A DNA stretch of 64,000 nucleotides from Lutibaculum baratangense AMV1 (GCF_000496075.1 NZ_AWXZ01000044.1:1-64000); one strand, 5' to 3'; numbered from the stretch's first letter, positions 36,223-46,706 are shown. Notes: a model not told the origin generated them from the sequence alone. Numbers and translations are program-made.

Positions 36223-38175
36223 ATGATTTCCCTGACATTCCCCGATGGCGCCGTGCGCGAGTACGACGAGGGCGTGACCCCGGCCGATGTCGCCGCGTCG
36301 ATCTCGAAGTCGCTGTCCAAGAAGGCGATGATCGCCCGGGTCGACGGCAACCTCGTCGACATGAGCCAGCCGCTTCGCCAGGACGCCTCGCTCGCCATCA
36401 TCACGCGTGACGATCCCGCAGCCCTCGAGATCATCCGCCACGACGCGGCCCACGTGCTGGCGGAAGCGGTGCAGGAGCTGTTCCCCGGCACGCAGGTCAC
36501 GATCGGGCCGGTCATCGAGAACGGATTCTACTACGACTTCTGGCGCGAGGAGCCGTTCACGCCCGACGACTTCGAGACGATCGAGGCGAAGATGCGCGAG
36601 ATCGTCCAGCGCAACGCGCCCTTCACCTGCGAGGTCTGGCCGCGCGACAGGGCCCGCGACTTCTTCGAGAAGCGCGGCGAGGCCTTCAAGGTCGAGCTCG
36701 TCGACGCGATCCCCGAGGATCAGGACGTGAAGATCTACCGGCAGGGCGAATGGCTCGACCTCTGCCGCGGTCCCCACGGCGTCTCGACCGGGCAGATCGG
36801 CACGGCCTTCAAGATCCTGAAGCTCGCGGGCGCCTACTGGCGCGGCGACTCGAACCGGCCGATGCTCCAGCGCATCTACGCGACGGCCTTCGCCAACGAC
36901 AACGACCTGAAGGCCCACCTCCATATGCTCGAGGAGGCGGAGAAGCGCGACCACCGCCGGCTCGGACGCGAGATGGATCTCTTCCACTTCCAGGAGGAGG
37001 CGCCCGGCTCCGTCTTCTGGCACCCGAAGGGCTGGGCGGTCTTCACGGCGCTCATCGACTACATGCGCCGGCGGCAGAACGCGGCCGGCTATCTCGAGGT
37101 GAACAGCCCCGACATGATGGAGCGCTCGCTCTGGGAGCAATCGGGCCACTGGGAGAAGTTCGGGGAGAACATGTTCACCACGCAGACGCCCGACGAGCGG
37201 GTGTACTGCTGCAAGCCGATGAACTGCCCCGGCCACGTCCAGATCTTCAGGCACGGCCTCAAGAGCTACCGCGAACTGCCTCTGAAAATTGGTGAATTCG
37301 GGAAGGTTCACCGCTACGAGCCGTCCGGCGCGCTGCACGGGCTCATGCGCGTGCGCCACTTCACGCAGGACGACGCCCACCTCTTCTGCACGCCGGAGCA
37401 GATCACCGAGCAGTGCCTCGAGGTCAACGCGCTGCTCCTGTCGATCTACAGGGACTTCGGCTTCGACGAGGTGCGCATCAAGTTCTCGGACCGGCCGGAG
37501 AAGCGGGTCGGCACCGACGAGGTGTGGGACCGCGCCGAGGAAGCCCTGATGAACGCCTGCCGGGCGGCCGGCATCGAGCCGGAGCTCAACCCGGGCGAGG
37601 GCGCGTTCTACGGGCCCAAGCTCGAATACGTGCTGCGCGACGCGATCGGTCGCGACTGGCAGTGCGGCACCCTCCAGGTCGACTTCAACCTGCCGGGCCG
37701 CCTCGGCGCCTTCTACATCGGCGCGGACGGCGAGAAGCACGTCCCCGTGATGCTGCACAGGGCAATCTTCGGCTCGCTCGAGCGCTTCACGGGCATCCTG
37801 ATCGAGAACTTCGCCGGTCACCTGCCGCTGTGGCTGGCCCCGGTGCAGGTCGTCGCCGCCACGATCACGTCCGATGCCGACGGCTACGCCGGCGAGGTGC
37901 AGGCGGCGCTGACGGCCGCCGGGCTTCGAGCTGGCATCGATCTTCGCAACGAGAAGATCAACTACAAGGTCCGCGAGCACTCGCTGGCGAAGGTGCCGGC
38001 GCTCTTCGTGTGCGGAAAGCGGGAGGCCGAGGAGCGGACAGTGTCCATCCGTCGCCTGGGCTCCAAGGACCAGGTCTTGATGCCGCTCGACGAGGCGATC
38101 GCCCGGCTGGTCGAGGAGGCGATGCCTCCGGACAGGCGCCGCGAGGGGTCGGACGTGGCGGTCGCTGCGGAGTAG
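36223..38175 (+). CDS. thrS: Threonine--tRNA ligase
   Basis: 650 aa from the ATG at 36223 (GGAGAG upstream); a TTG at 36205 is the alternative. Domains in order: TGS (1-60), the editing domain with [17 protein letters not shown], class II catalytic core ([38 protein letters not shown]) and anticodon-binding domain. Charges tRNA-Thr and edits serine mischarging. Monocistronic, with a strong terminator downstream. Confidence 0.97.
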   Translation: MISLTFPDGAVREYDEGVTPADVAASISKSLSKKAMIARVDGNLVDMSQPLRQDASLAIITRDDPAALEIIRHDAAHVLAEAVQELFPGTQVTIGPVIENGFYYDFWREEPFTPDDFETIEAKMREIVQRNAPFTCEVWPRDRARDFFEKRGEAFKVELVDAIPEDQDVKIYRQGEWLDLCRGPHGVSTGQIGTAFKILKLAGAYWRGDSNRPMLQRIYATAFANDNDLKAHLHMLEEAEKRDHRRLGREMDLFHFQEEAPGSVFWHPKGWAVFTALIDYMRRRQNAAGYLEVNSPDMMERSLWEQSGHWEKFGENMFTTQTPDERVYCCKPMNCPGHVQIFRHGLKSYRELPLKIGEFGKVHRYEPSGALHGLMRVRHFTQDDAHLFCTPEQITEQCLEVNALLLSIYRDFGFDEVRIKFSDRPEKRVGTDEVWDRAEEALMNACRAAGIEPELNPGEGAFYGPKLEYVLRDAIGRDWQCGTLQVDFNLPGRLGAFYIGADGEKHVPVMLHRAIFGSLERFTGILIENFAGHLPLWLAPVQVVAATITSDADGYAGEVQAALTAAGLRAGIDLRNEKINYKVREHSLAKVPALFVCGKREAEERTVSIRRLGSKDQVLMPLDEAIARLVEEAMPPDRRREGSDVAVAAE

Positions 38176-38201
38176 CGCGGCGAACTGCCAGTGCCGTCCA
38201 G

Positions 38202-38231
38202 GGGCTGCCGGAATATCGGCAGCCCTTTTTT
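38202..38231 (+). terminator. Intrinsic terminator of thrS
   Basis: A perfect 9-base stem (gggctgccg / cggcagccc) with a 6-base loop is followed by six T residues. Confidence 0.95.
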
Positions 38232-38273
38232 GCTGCCGCGTGGCCCCGGCATCGGGGGAACCGCACCGGATTG

Positions 38274-38289
38274 TTAACCTGTGGTTAAC
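38274..38289 (+). promoter_or_regulatory. CtrA-type binding site
   Basis: TTAA-CCTGTGG-TTAAC is an exact full CtrA site (TTAA-N7-TTAAC), 56-71 bases upstream of the transglycosylase start. Confidence 0.65.
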
Positions 38290-38344
38290 CATAACGGGCC
38301 GTTACTCTCTCGCGTTCACCCACCCCGGGGCGCGGCCGCCAGCG

Positions 38345-39337
38345 ATGAAGTTCTTCACCACTCTCACCCGCCCGACCGGCACCCATCTTCCGGCTCCGGG
38401 TGGGGGCACGGGCGATGTGCGTCAGGCGCTGCAGCAGGCCAGCCGCCGCACCGGCGTCGACTTCGACTACCTGCTGGGCACGGCCCAGCGGGAATCGGGA
38501 TTGAACACGACCGCGAAGGCGCCGACCTCCTCGGCGCGGGGGCTCTTCCAGTTCATCGAGTCGACCTGGCTCGCGACGGTGAGGGATGCCGGCAGCGCCC
38601 TAGGCTATGCCGAGTATGCCGAGAAGATCGGCAGCGACCGGAGCGGCCGACCTGTCGTGAAGGACCAGGCCGCGCGGGACGAGATCCTGCGCCTGCGCGA
38701 CGATCCGCAGGCAGCCGCCATGATGGCGGCGGCGCTCGCGCAGCAGAACGCGGATGCCATGTCCGACGGCATCGGGCGAACCCCGACGCGGGGCGAGCTC
38801 TATATCGCGCATTTCCTCGGCTCGAAGGGGGCGGTGGATCTCGTGAGGCTCGCCGACAGGCAGCCGGGGGCGAACGCAGCCGAGGCATTCCCGCAGGCGG
38901 CCAAGGCGAACCACACGATCTTCTATGCCCCCGACGGACGGCCCCGCTCGGCCTCGGAGGTCTATCAGGCGCTCACGCAGCTCCCCCAGGCGGTCGCCGC
39001 CACGGGAGAGGGCGGCGATGCCGAGCCTGTGTCGCCTCCCGCCGGGCACGGCCTCTTCACGGCGCGCAACAACCCGTCGCAGCCGTTCCACAGCATGTTC
39101 TCCGACGTGAGTCGCGGCATGGGCCCGATCGCCGGCGCCGTGACGAGCATGTGGAGATCGGAGGGCCATGACGATACGGCCTCCGCCGAACCCGCGGAGG
39201 CTGTTGCGGCTCCGCAGCCCTCGGAGGCCGCGCGCCTTCAGATGGCGCGGCTGCAGGAGGCTCTCGCCCGATCCGACGGAAAGCCGCTGCCGATCGGCCC
39301 GGATGGGCAGGGGCCCATGGTGGGGGGGCTGTTCTAG
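38345..39337 (+). CDS. Transglycosylase SLT-domain protein
   Basis: 330 aa from the ATG at 38345. A lysozyme-like SLT domain spans about residues 30-175: the catalytic glutamate lies in AQRESGLN, followed by SSARGLFQFIESTWL and the late GELYIAHFLGSKGA. The C-terminal half is disordered, Pro/Ala-rich. No signal peptide is obvious, as in other alphaproteobacterial members thought to be exported with flagellar or divisome machinery. It cleaves peptidoglycan glycan strands. It follows a CtrA site and precedes the DUF2336 gene, both suggesting cell-cycle control. Confidence 0.87.
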   Translation: MKFFTTLTRPTGTHLPAPGGGTGDVRQALQQASRRTGVDFDYLLGTAQRESGLNTTAKAPTSSARGLFQFIESTWLATVRDAGSALGYAEYAEKIGSDRSGRPVVKDQAARDEILRLRDDPQAAAMMAAALAQQNADAMSDGIGRTPTRGELYIAHFLGSKGAVDLVRLADRQPGANAAEAFPQAAKANHTIFYAPDGRPRSASEVYQALTQLPQAVAATGEGGDAEPVSPPAGHGLFTARNNPSQPFHSMFSDVSRGMGPIAGAVTSMWRSEGHDDTASAEPAEAVAAPQPSEAARLQMARLQEALARSDGKPLPIGPDGQGPMVGGLF

Positions 39338-39438
39338 GCGCGCGTCCGTGCTCCGGCGGGGCATGGTGAACGTTTCCTTAAGCCTTGCCGCGTCACCATT
39401 CTCCGGAGACGGAAGAGCTTCCGAGGGTGACGGAGCGG

Positions 39439-40560
39439 ATGAGCATGCTCGTTAGGCGTTTTCTCGACAGGCTGGCGCAGGGAAGCCCGGAGGAGCGTGC
39501 CGAGATCGTCAGGGCTCTCGCTCGGGTCTATGTCGAGGTGGAGCTCGACGACGAGCAGCGCACCGATATCGAGCGCACCTTCCTCGTCATCCTCGACGAT
39601 CCCGCCCCGCGCGTCAGGCGCGCGCTCGCCCAGGCCATCGCCCCGGCGAGCCGGGCGCCGCGCAGCCTGGTGCGCGCGCTTCTCGCCGACCGCCCGGACA
39701 TCGCCGAGCCGCTCCTGCGCTCCTCGCCTCTCCTGGCGGACGAGGACCTCGTCGCGCTCGTCGACGGGTTCGACGAGGCGCAGCGGATGGCGGTCGCCGG
39801 GCGTCCGCATGTCGGCGTGCCGCTGTCGGCGGCGCTGATCGAGGTGTCTGGGCCCCGCTGCTGCCTCGCGCTCCTCGAGAACCCGGGCGCGATGATCGCC
39901 AGTTCGAGCTTCCGGCGGCTCGTCGAGCGCCACCGGCGGGACGGCAGCGTGCGCAACGCGCTGCTCGAGCGCGACGACCTGCCGCCTGTGCTCCGCCAGA
40001 TGCTCGTCGACGGCCTTTCGGAGGAGCTGCAGGAGAGCCCGCTCATCCTCGCCTACCTCTCCAGGGACAAGACCCGCCGGATCCTGTCGGACGCGCGCGA
40101 CAAGGCCGCGGTCGAGCTTGCCGGCTCCTGCGGCGAGAAGGCGCTGCGCCAGCACGTCGCTGCCCTTCACGATGCGGACCGTCTCGGCCCCACGGTCCTG
40201 ATCCGGGCCCTGGCGGGCGGGAACCTGCCGCTCGTCGCGGAAGCCCTCAGCCTCCTGGCGGACCTGCCGCTGCGCCGCGTTCAGGCCCTGCTGCAGGATC
40301 CGAGCGACGCTTCGCTCCGCTCGATCTGGCGGCGCGCCGGCCTGCCGGCCTTCGCTCTCCCGCCCTTCACGCGGCTCCTGCAGGCCTGCCAGCGCGGCGC
40401 GAGGCCGGGGGAGGCGGACGTGGAGGCGGCCCTGCATCTCTGCCGGGATGCCGTGGAGGAGGGCAGCGAAATGGTGCGCCACGCGCTCTCGCGGCTGGCG
40501 CACGAGCATGCGCTTATGGCCGCACGTGCCGGAACCGGGGGATATTTCCACGCCGCCTGA
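39439..40560 (+). CDS. DUF2336 domain protein
   Basis: 373 aa from the ATG at 39439 (GGAG close upstream), with 39445 as alternative. All-helical, with HEAT-like short repeats (RRALAQAIAPASRAPRSLVRAL, DEDLVALVDGFDEAQRMAVAGR) typical of DUF2336, a family largely confined to alphaproteobacteria. Function not established; some members are linked to cell-cycle or c-di-GMP signalling. TTAAGCC near 39375 is a possible CtrA half-site. Confidence 0.85.
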   Translation: MSMLVRRFLDRLAQGSPEERAEIVRALARVYVEVELDDEQRTDIERTFLVILDDPAPRVRRALAQAIAPASRAPRSLVRALLADRPDIAEPLLRSSPLLADEDLVALVDGFDEAQRMAVAGRPHVGVPLSAALIEVSGPRCCLALLENPGAMIASSSFRRLVERHRRDGSVRNALLERDDLPPVLRQMLVDGLSEELQESPLILAYLSRDKTRRILSDARDKAAVELAGSCGEKALRQHVAALHDADRLGPTVLIRALAGGNLPLVAEALSLLADLPLRRVQALLQDPSDASLRSIWRRAGLPAFALPPFTRLLQACQRGARPGEADVEAALHLCRDAVEEGSEMVRHALSRLAHEHALMAARAGTGGYFHAA

Positions 40561-40565
40561 GCGGC

Positions 40566-41354
40566 TCAGTATCCGAACTGTTCGGCGAGGATGCGCTCGC
40601 GCAGGTTGTGGCCGTGGTCGAACAGCATGATCGCCTTGTGGGCGTGCGATTCCTGGACCTCGACCCGCAGGACCGAGCGGAACTCGGTGTGGTCGGCCAC
40701 CGCGTTCACCGGGCGCTTGTCCGCCTCCATCACGTCGATGGCGATCTTCGCCTCGTTCGGCAGGAGCGCGCCGCGCCAGCGCCGCGGCCGGAAGGGGCTG
40801 ATGGGCGTGAGGGCGAGCATCGGGGCGTCGATCGGGATGATCGGCCCGTGCGCCGAGAGGTTGTAGGCCGTCGAGCCTGCCGGCGTCGCCACCAGTATGC
40901 CGTCGCAGATGAGCTCCGGCAGCCGGACCTTGCCGTCCACCATCACGCGCAGCTTGGCGGCCTGGAAGGTCTGGCGCAGCATGTGGACCTCGTTGATGGC
41001 GAGGGCGGTGTGCTCCTCGCCCTCGAGATCGGTCACGCGCATGAGCAGAGGGTGGATGATGCTGCGCTCGGCCTGCCGGATGCGGTCGATCAGGCCGTCC
41101 TCCTCGTAGTCGTTCATGAGGAAGCCGACCGAGCCCCGGTGCATGCCGTAGATCGGTCGGCCGCCGTCCATGTAGCGGTGGAGGACCTGCAGCATCAGCC
41201 CGTCGCCACCGAGCGCCACGATCACGTCGGCCTCCTCGGGTGAGGACGCGCCGTATCGTTCCTCGAGATGCCGCGCGGCTTCCATGGCCTCCGGCATGGG
41301 GCTGGCCACGAAGGCGAGCTTCATCGGGCTGGAGGGCTCGGATTCGGATGTCAC
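40566..41354 (-). CDS. nadK: NAD kinase
   Basis: 262 aa starting with GTG at 41354 (GAGAGAGG upstream); an internal ATG at 41324 lacks a ribosome site. The signature GGDG lies in [13 protein letters not shown], the NAD-binding segment is [10 protein letters not shown], and [22 protein letters not shown] is complete. Makes NADP from NAD and ATP, the sole NADP source. It converges on the DUF2336 gene with 5 bases between stops. Confidence 0.95.
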   Translation of the reverse strand: MTSESEPSSPMKLAFVASPMPEAMEAARHLEERYGASSPEEADVIVALGGDGLMLQVLHRYMDGGRPIYGMHRGSVGFLMNDYEEDGLIDRIRQAERSIIHPLLMRVTDLEGEEHTALAINEVHMLRQTFQAAKLRVMVDGKVRLPELICDGILVATPAGSTAYNLSAHGPIIPIDAPMLALTPISPFRPRRWRGALLPNEAKIAIDVMEADKRPVNAVADHTEFRSVLRVEVQESHAHKAIMLFDHGHNLRERILAEQFGY

Positions 41355-41473
41355 TGTCGGCCTCTCTCGGGAGCCAGGCGTCGGGGCCCGCGACTATACA
41401 CGGCAGCAGGTGGCTGAGAACCGCGTGACGACGTCCTGGTCGTTCATGGGGGCACGCCTCTGTCGGTATCGGC

Positions 41474-41501
41474 TTGCGGCAGGGCCCGCTCGGGGCATAG
41501 A
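41474..41501 (+). promoter_or_regulatory. Candidate promoter of bioY
   Basis: TTGCGG-N16-CATAGA lies 61 bases upstream of the bioY start. No BioR-type palindrome was recognised. Confidence 0.35.
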
Positions 41502-41561
41502 GCAGGATGGACGGTATTGGGCGCCGCCGTGCCGGCGGCTGCCGAGAGCAGGAGACACGTG

Positions 41562-42140
41562 ATGGCGATCGACGCGACGGGAACGACACTCATCGACCGG
41601 ATCTGGCCGGCGCGGGCCGACGGCCGGGTCATGCGCAACATCGCGATCGTGCTCGTCGGCAGCGCGCTGATGACGATCTCGGCGAAGATCCAGGTGCCGT
41701 TCTGGCCGGTGCCGATCACCATGCAGACCTATGTCGCGCTCATGCTCGGCGCCGTGCTCGGCTTCCGGCTCGGCGCTGCGTCGGTCGCCGCCTATCTCGC
41801 CCAGGGCGCGATCGGCCTGCCCGTCTTCGCGGGCGGCGCAGGGCTCGCCTACCTGGCCGGCCCCACCGGCGGCTATCTCCTGGGCTTCCTCGCGGCCGCG
41901 GCCGTCACCGGAGTCCTCGCCGATCGCGGGTTTGGGCGGCGCTTCGTTTCGGCGCTCGCCATGTTCCTCCTCGGAAACATCGCCATCTTCGCGCTTGGCC
42001 TCGGCTGGCTCGCGACGCTGATCGGTGTGGAGAAGGCCATCGCCGGGGGGCTCGTGCCGTTCCTTCCGGGCGAGGCGCTGAAGGTCGCCCTGGCCATGGC
42101 GAGCCTGCCGCTCGCCTGGAAGGCCCTCTCGCGGCGCTAG
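41562..42140 (+). CDS. bioY: Biotin ECF transporter S-component BioY
   Basis: 192 aa from the ATG at 41562 (AGGAGA upstream); the frame from 41517 is longer but unlikely. Six membrane helices and the biotin-binding pattern PFWPVPITMQTYVALMLGAVLG and GPTGGYLLGFLAAA identify BioY. It imports biotin. No BioMN energising genes are here; BioY alone can transport in some alphaproteobacteria. Confidence 0.95.
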   Translation: MAIDATGTTLIDRIWPARADGRVMRNIAIVLVGSALMTISAKIQVPFWPVPITMQTYVALMLGAVLGFRLGAASVAAYLAQGAIGLPVFAGGAGLAYLAGPTGGYLLGFLAAAAVTGVLADRGFGRRFVSALAMFLLGNIAIFALGLGWLATLIGVEKAIAGGLVPFLPGEALKVALAMASLPLAWKALSRR

Positions 42141-42282
42141 AGCCGCCGCGATCCGGGCCTGCGCTCCACGGATCGGAAGCTTCGACGAGCTCCCCCGGCG
42201 GCATCTGGACACCGGTCGGGGGAGACCCCCATAGTCGCATCTGCCGCATCCGGCACCATGCGTCATTGGGAGGCAAGGGTAG

Positions 42283-43869
42283 ATGAAGCATTTCCGTTCG
42301 CTCGCACTGGCTGCCGCGCTTTTCGCGGCCGCCGTGCCCGGCGCCAAGGCAGAAACTCCGGACGACACACTCGTGATCGCGTGGCAGTTCGACGACATCA
42401 TCTCGCTCGATCCGGCCGAGGTCTTCGAATTCTCCTCGGCGGAGATGATCGGCAACTCCTACGAGCGCCTGATCGGATACGACCTTGAGAACGTCTCGGA
42501 CATGTTCGGCGTCGTCGCCGAATCCTGGGACGTTTCCGAGGACGGGAAGACGATCACCTTCAAGATCCGCGAAGGGAAGAAATTCGCGTCCGGCAATGAC
42601 CTGACCGCCGAGGACGTCGTCTTCTCGCTCCAGCGCGCCGTGAAGCTCGACCTGTCGCCGGCCTTCATCCTGGGTCAGTTCGGCCTGACGAAGGAGAATG
42701 TCGAGGAGAAGATCCAGCAGACGGGCGACTACGAGCTCACCTTCGAGATGGACCAGGCCTATGCGCCGACCTTCGTGCTCTACTGCATGACGGCGACCGT
42801 CGCCTCCGTCGTCGACAAGGCCCTCGTGATGGAGCACGAGCAGGATGGCGACCTCGGCCACGAGTGGATGAAGACGAACTACGCCGGCTCCGGGCCCTAC
42901 GCGATCGTCAACTGGAGCGCCAACCAGGCGGTCGTGCTGGAGCGGAACGACAACTATTCCGAGCCTGCGCCGCTCGCCCGGGTGATCTACCAGCACGTCC
43001 CCGAAGGCTCCACGCAGCGCCTGCTGCTCGAGCAGGGCGACGTCGACATCGCGCGCAACCTCAGCCCGGAGGATCTCGCGTCGGTTGCCTCTCGCGACGA
43101 CATCAAGGTCGAGAGCAACGTGAAGGGCGCGGTCTACTATCTCGGGCTCAACCAGAAGAACGAGAACCTCGCGAAGCCCGAAGTTCGCCAGGCTCTGAAG
43201 TACCTCGTCGACTACGAGGCCATCGCCGACACCATCATGAAGGACCGTGTGAAGGTCCACCAGGCCTTCCTCCCGGAAGGTTTCCTGGGTGCCGTCAACG
43301 AAACCCCGTTCGCGCTCGACGTCGACAAGGCCAAGGAGCTTCTGGCAGAGGCGGGCCTCGCCGACGGCTTCAGCGTGACGATGGACACGCGCAACACGCC
43401 GGACATCACCGGCATGGCCGAGGCGATCCAGCAGACCTTCGCGCAAGGGGGCGTCGACCTCGAGATCATCCCCGGCGACGGCAAGCAGACGCTGACGAAG
43501 TACCGGGCGCGCCAGCACGACATCTATATCGGCCGCTGGGGCCCCGACTATCAGGACCCTCACACGAACGCCGATACGTTCGCGGCCAATCCGGACAATT
43601 CCGACGATGCGTCCGCGAAACCGCTCGCCTGGCGCAACGCCTGGGACATCCCGGAGCTCACCGAGAAGACCCAGAGCGCCGTGCTGGAAAGCGACCCCGA
43701 TGCGCGTGCGGAGATCTACGAGGAGCTGCAGCGCACGGTGATGGACGAGGGGCCGTTCGTCATCATGTTCCAGGAGATCGAGAACGCCGCCATGCGCACG
43801 AAGGTGGAGAACTTCGTGCTCGGCCCGTCCTTCGACTCCAACTCCTTCGCCCAGACCAGCAAGAACTGA
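42283..43869 (+). CDS. Peptide ABC transporter substrate-binding protein (family 5, DppA-like)
   Basis: 528 aa with a signal peptide (MKHFRSLALAAALFAAAVPGAKA). The SBP_bac_5 pattern is clear: LVIAWQFDDIISLDPAEVFEFS at the start, WDVSEDGKTITFKIREGKKFASG in the middle. Binds peptides or related solutes in the periplasm for the permease pair that follows 7 bases later. The dipeptidase that closes the operon suggests a dipeptide substrate. GGGAGG is the RBS. Confidence 0.93.
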   Translation: MKHFRSLALAAALFAAAVPGAKAETPDDTLVIAWQFDDIISLDPAEVFEFSSAEMIGNSYERLIGYDLENVSDMFGVVAESWDVSEDGKTITFKIREGKKFASGNDLTAEDVVFSLQRAVKLDLSPAFILGQFGLTKENVEEKIQQTGDYELTFEMDQAYAPTFVLYCMTATVASVVDKALVMEHEQDGDLGHEWMKTNYAGSGPYAIVNWSANQAVVLERNDNYSEPAPLARVIYQHVPEGSTQRLLLEQGDVDIARNLSPEDLASVASRDDIKVESNVKGAVYYLGLNQKNENLAKPEVRQALKYLVDYEAIADTIMKDRVKVHQAFLPEGFLGAVNETPFALDVDKAKELLAEAGLADGFSVTMDTRNTPDITGMAEAIQQTFAQGGVDLEIIPGDGKQTLTKYRARQHDIYIGRWGPDYQDPHTNADTFAANPDNSDDASAKPLAWRNAWDIPELTEKTQSAVLESDPDARAEIYEELQRTVMDEGPFVIMFQEIENAAMRTKVENFVLGPSFDSNSFAQTSKN

Positions 43870-43876
43870 CGGGCGG

Positions 43877-44941
43877 ATGGCTTCGGTCGACACGGCAACG
43901 GGGGGAGGGCGCGGCCGCGCCCTCCTGTCCACCTCCACGGCGGTGGCCCGTTTCGTCGGTATGGTGCTGGCGACCCTCCTGGGGCTCGTCGCCGTCACCT
44001 TCGTCATCGGCCGCGTCGTGCCCATCGATCCGGTGCTGGCCGTGGTCGGGGATCGCGCCTCGCCGTCGGTCTACGCCCGCGTCCGCGAGGAGATGGGGCT
44101 CCACCTGCCCCTCTGGCAGCAGTTCTTCATCTATCTCGGGGATGTCCTGAAAGGCGACTTCGGCAGGTCCGTGCTGACGACGAAGCCCGTCGTCGAGGAC
44201 ATCGCGCGCTTCTTTCCCGCCACCATCGAGCTCGCGACGCTGGGCACGCTCATCGGCACGATCTTCGGGGTACCGCTCGGCGTGCTGGCGGCGGTGAAGC
44301 GCGGCAGCCTGATCGACCAGGTCGTGCGCGTGATCGGCCTCGTGGGCTATTCAGCACCGATCTTCTGGCTCGGCCTGCTTGCGCTCCTGCTCTTCTACGC
44401 CAAGCTCGGCTGGGCCGCCGGTCCCGGCAGGCTCGACGTCGTCTACGAATACCAGCTGAAGGCGGTCACCAACATGGTGCTCGTCGACTCGCTCCTTCAG
44501 GGCAACATGGCCGTGTTCCGCAACGCCGTTTCGCACATCGTGCTGCCGGCGGGCATCCTGGGCTACTTCTCGCTCGCCTATATCAGCCGGATGACGCGCT
44601 CCTTCATGCTGAACGAGCTCGCGCAGGAATATGTCACGACGGCGCGGGTGAAGGGGCTGTCGGAGCGGCGCGTGATCTGGCGCCACGCGCTGAGGAATGC
44701 GGCGGTGCCGCTCATCACCGTGATCGCGCTTTCCTACGCGAACCTCCTGGAGGGCTCCGTGCTCACCGAGACGGTCTTCGCCTGGCCGGGCCTCGGCCGA
44801 TACATCACGAACTCGCTCCAGAACGCCGACATGAACGCCGTGCTCGGCGGCACGCTCGTCATCGGGGCGGCATTCGTGGCCCTCAACCTCTTCTCCGACC
44901 TTCTCTACCGGCTCTTCGACCCGAGGACGCGCAAGCGATGA
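43877..44941 (+). CDS. Peptide ABC transporter permease (DppB-like)
   Basis: 354 aa, six membrane helices. The EAA coupling loop lies in EYVTTARVKGLSERRVIWRHALRNA, and LLEGSVLTETVFAWPGLGRY is typical of DppB/OppB. An N-terminal ~30 residue polar lead precedes the first helix. Its stop overlaps the next start (ATGA). Confidence 0.94.
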   Translation: MASVDTATGGGRGRALLSTSTAVARFVGMVLATLLGLVAVTFVIGRVVPIDPVLAVVGDRASPSVYARVREEMGLHLPLWQQFFIYLGDVLKGDFGRSVLTTKPVVEDIARFFPATIELATLGTLIGTIFGVPLGVLAAVKRGSLIDQVVRVIGLVGYSAPIFWLGLLALLLFYAKLGWAAGPGRLDVVYEYQLKAVTNMVLVDSLLQGNMAVFRNAVSHIVLPAGILGYFSLAYISRMTRSFMLNELAQEYVTTARVKGLSERRVIWRHALRNAAVPLITVIALSYANLLEGSVLTETVFAWPGLGRYITNSLQNADMNAVLGGTLVIGAAFVALNLFSDLLYRLFDPRTRKR

Positions 44942-45870
44942 CGATCGTGAACGATCCTGCCGCCGAACCGGGGATCCGCGGCTGGCTCACCGATCCCGAG
45001 CCGACGTCCAGGACGCAGGCGCGGATCGGCAACCTCTACCGCGGCTGGCGCAGCTTCGTTCGAAACCCGCTGGCGATGGTGGGCTTCACGATCGTGGTGC
45101 TGCTGCTTCTGGCGGCGGCCTTCGCGCCCTGGCTCGCGACCCACAATCCCATCGTCGGCGGCGACCTGAGGACCCAGCGTCTTCTGCCGCCCGGGGACGA
45201 GTTCTGGCTCGGCACCGACGACCAGGCGCGCGACATCTATTCGCGCCTCGTCTACGGCTCGCGGCTGACGCTGCTCGTCGTCGTACTCGTCACGGTGATC
45301 GCCATGCCGATCGGGCTTCTGGTCGGCACGGTCGCCGGCTACATGGGAGGCTGGATCGACGCGCTGCTGATGCGGATCACCGACATCTTCCTCGCCTTTC
45401 CGAGGCTGGTCCTGGCTCTGGCCTTCGTCGCGGCGCTGGGGCCCGGGATCGAGAACGCCATCATCGCCATCGCGATCACCGCATGGCCGCCCTACGCCCG
45501 CATCGCCAGGGCCGAGACGCTGACGGTGCGCAATTCCGACTTCATCGCCGCGGTCCAGCTGCAGGGCGCCTCCTCGGGCCGCATCATCTGGAAGCACATC
45601 GTGCCGCTGTGCCTGTCCTCCGTGATCGTGCGCGTGACGCTCGACATGGCCGGCATCATCCTGACCGCGGCCGGCCTCGGCTTCCTCGGCCTCGGCGCAC
45701 AGCCGCCACTGCCGGAATGGGGCGCGATGATCGCCTCCGGCCGGCGCTACATCGTCGACCAGTGGTGGGTCGCCACCATGCCGGGCGTCGCGATCTTCGT
45801 CGTCTCGCTCGGGTTCAACCTCCTGGGCGACGGCCTGCGCGACGTTCTCGACCCGAAGGCTGCGAAATGA
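44938..45870 (+). CDS. Peptide ABC transporter permease (DppC-like)
   Basis: 310 aa, six membrane helices with the OppC N-terminal segment (WRSFVRNPLAMVGFTIVVLLLL) and EAA loop AETLTVRNSDFIAAVQLQGAS. GLGAQPPLPEWGAMIASGRRY is typical of DppC. Both ends overlap neighbours (ATGA), so the whole operon is translationally coupled. Confidence 0.94.
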   Translation: MTIVNDPAAEPGIRGWLTDPEPTSRTQARIGNLYRGWRSFVRNPLAMVGFTIVVLLLLAAAFAPWLATHNPIVGGDLRTQRLLPPGDEFWLGTDDQARDIYSRLVYGSRLTLLVVVLVTVIAMPIGLLVGTVAGYMGGWIDALLMRITDIFLAFPRLVLALAFVAALGPGIENAIIAIAITAWPPYARIARAETLTVRNSDFIAAVQLQGASSGRIIWKHIVPLCLSSVIVRVTLDMAGIILTAAGLGFLGLGAQPPLPEWGAMIASGRRYIVDQWWVATMPGVAIFVVSLGFNLLGDGLRDVLDPKAAK

Positions 45871-46706
45871 GCGACAGCCCGCTCCTGGAGGTCGAGGATC
45901 TCAACGTCCGCTTTCACCTGCCGACCGGCACGGTGGACGCCGTGCGGGGCGTCACCTTCAGCCTCGGGCGCGAACGCCTCGGGATCGTCGGCGAATCCGG
46001 GTCCGGCAAGTCGCAGACCGGCAGGTCCATCCTCGGGCTGACGCCGCCGCCGGGAGAGGTGATCGCCCGGAAGCTCGCCTTCGACGGGCGCGACCTTCTG
46101 TCCATGCGCCGGCGGGACCTCCGTCAGCTCCGCGGCCAGCGGATGACGATGGTCATGCAGGACCCGAAATTCTCGCTGAACCCGGTGATGACCGTCGGCG
46201 AGCAGATCGTCGAGGCCTACCGGGCGCACATCCGGTCGGGATGGCGGGAAGCCGAGGAGAAGGCGCTCGACATGCTGGAGGCGGTGCGCATGCACGAGCC
46301 GAAGCGGGTCTTCGGGCTCTATCCGCACGAGGTCTCGGGCGGGATGGGCCAGCGCGCGATGATCGCGATGATGCTCGTGACGGATCCCGACCTGCTGATC
46401 GCCGACGAGCCAACCTCGGCGCTCGACGTGACGGTGCAGCTCGAGATCCTTCGCATCCTCGACCGGCTGGTGGCGGAGCGCGGCATGGGGCTGATCTTCA
46501 TCAGCCACGACCTTCGTCTCGTGTCCTCGTTCTGCGACCGCGTCCTCGTAATGTATGCGGGCAGGGTGGTGGAGGAGCTCGCGGCCGGGGAGCTCGGCAA
46601 CGCCCAGCACCCCTATACGCGCGGCCTGATGGGCTGCCTGCCAGACCTTCACGTGTCGCGGCATCCGCTTCCCGTCCTCACCCGCGACCCCGCCTGGGCC
46701 CGGTGA
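45867..46706 (+). CDS. Peptide ABC transporter ATPase (DppD-like)
   Basis: 279 aa starting at the ATG overlapping the permease stop. Walker A GESGSGKS, signature EVSGGMGQRAMIAMM (the usual SGGMxQR of DppD), Walker B LLIADEPTSALD, switch ISHDLRL. The C-terminus ends in the PYTRGLMGCLP peptide-family tail, without the usual cysteine cluster. Provides ATP hydrolysis for uptake with its partner. Confidence 0.95.
   Translation: MSDSPLLEVEDLNVRFHLPTGTVDAVRGVTFSLGRERLGIVGESGSGKSQTGRSILGLTPPPGEVIARKLAFDGRDLLSMRRRDLRQLRGQRMTMVMQDPKFSLNPVMTVGEQIVEAYRAHIRSGWREAEEKALDMLEAVRMHEPKRVFGLYPHEVSGGMGQRAMIAMMLVTDPDLLIADEPTSALDVTVQLEILRILDRLVAERGMGLIFISHDLRLVSSFCDRVLVMYAGRVVEELAAGELGNAQHPYTRGLMGCLPDLHVSRHPLPVLTRDPAWAR

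Noticed and set aside
41394-41447. 17-codon minus-strand ORF (MNDQDVVTRFSATCCRV) upstream of nadK
   Set aside because: Weak ribosome site, and no regulatory-peptide signature; likely chance.
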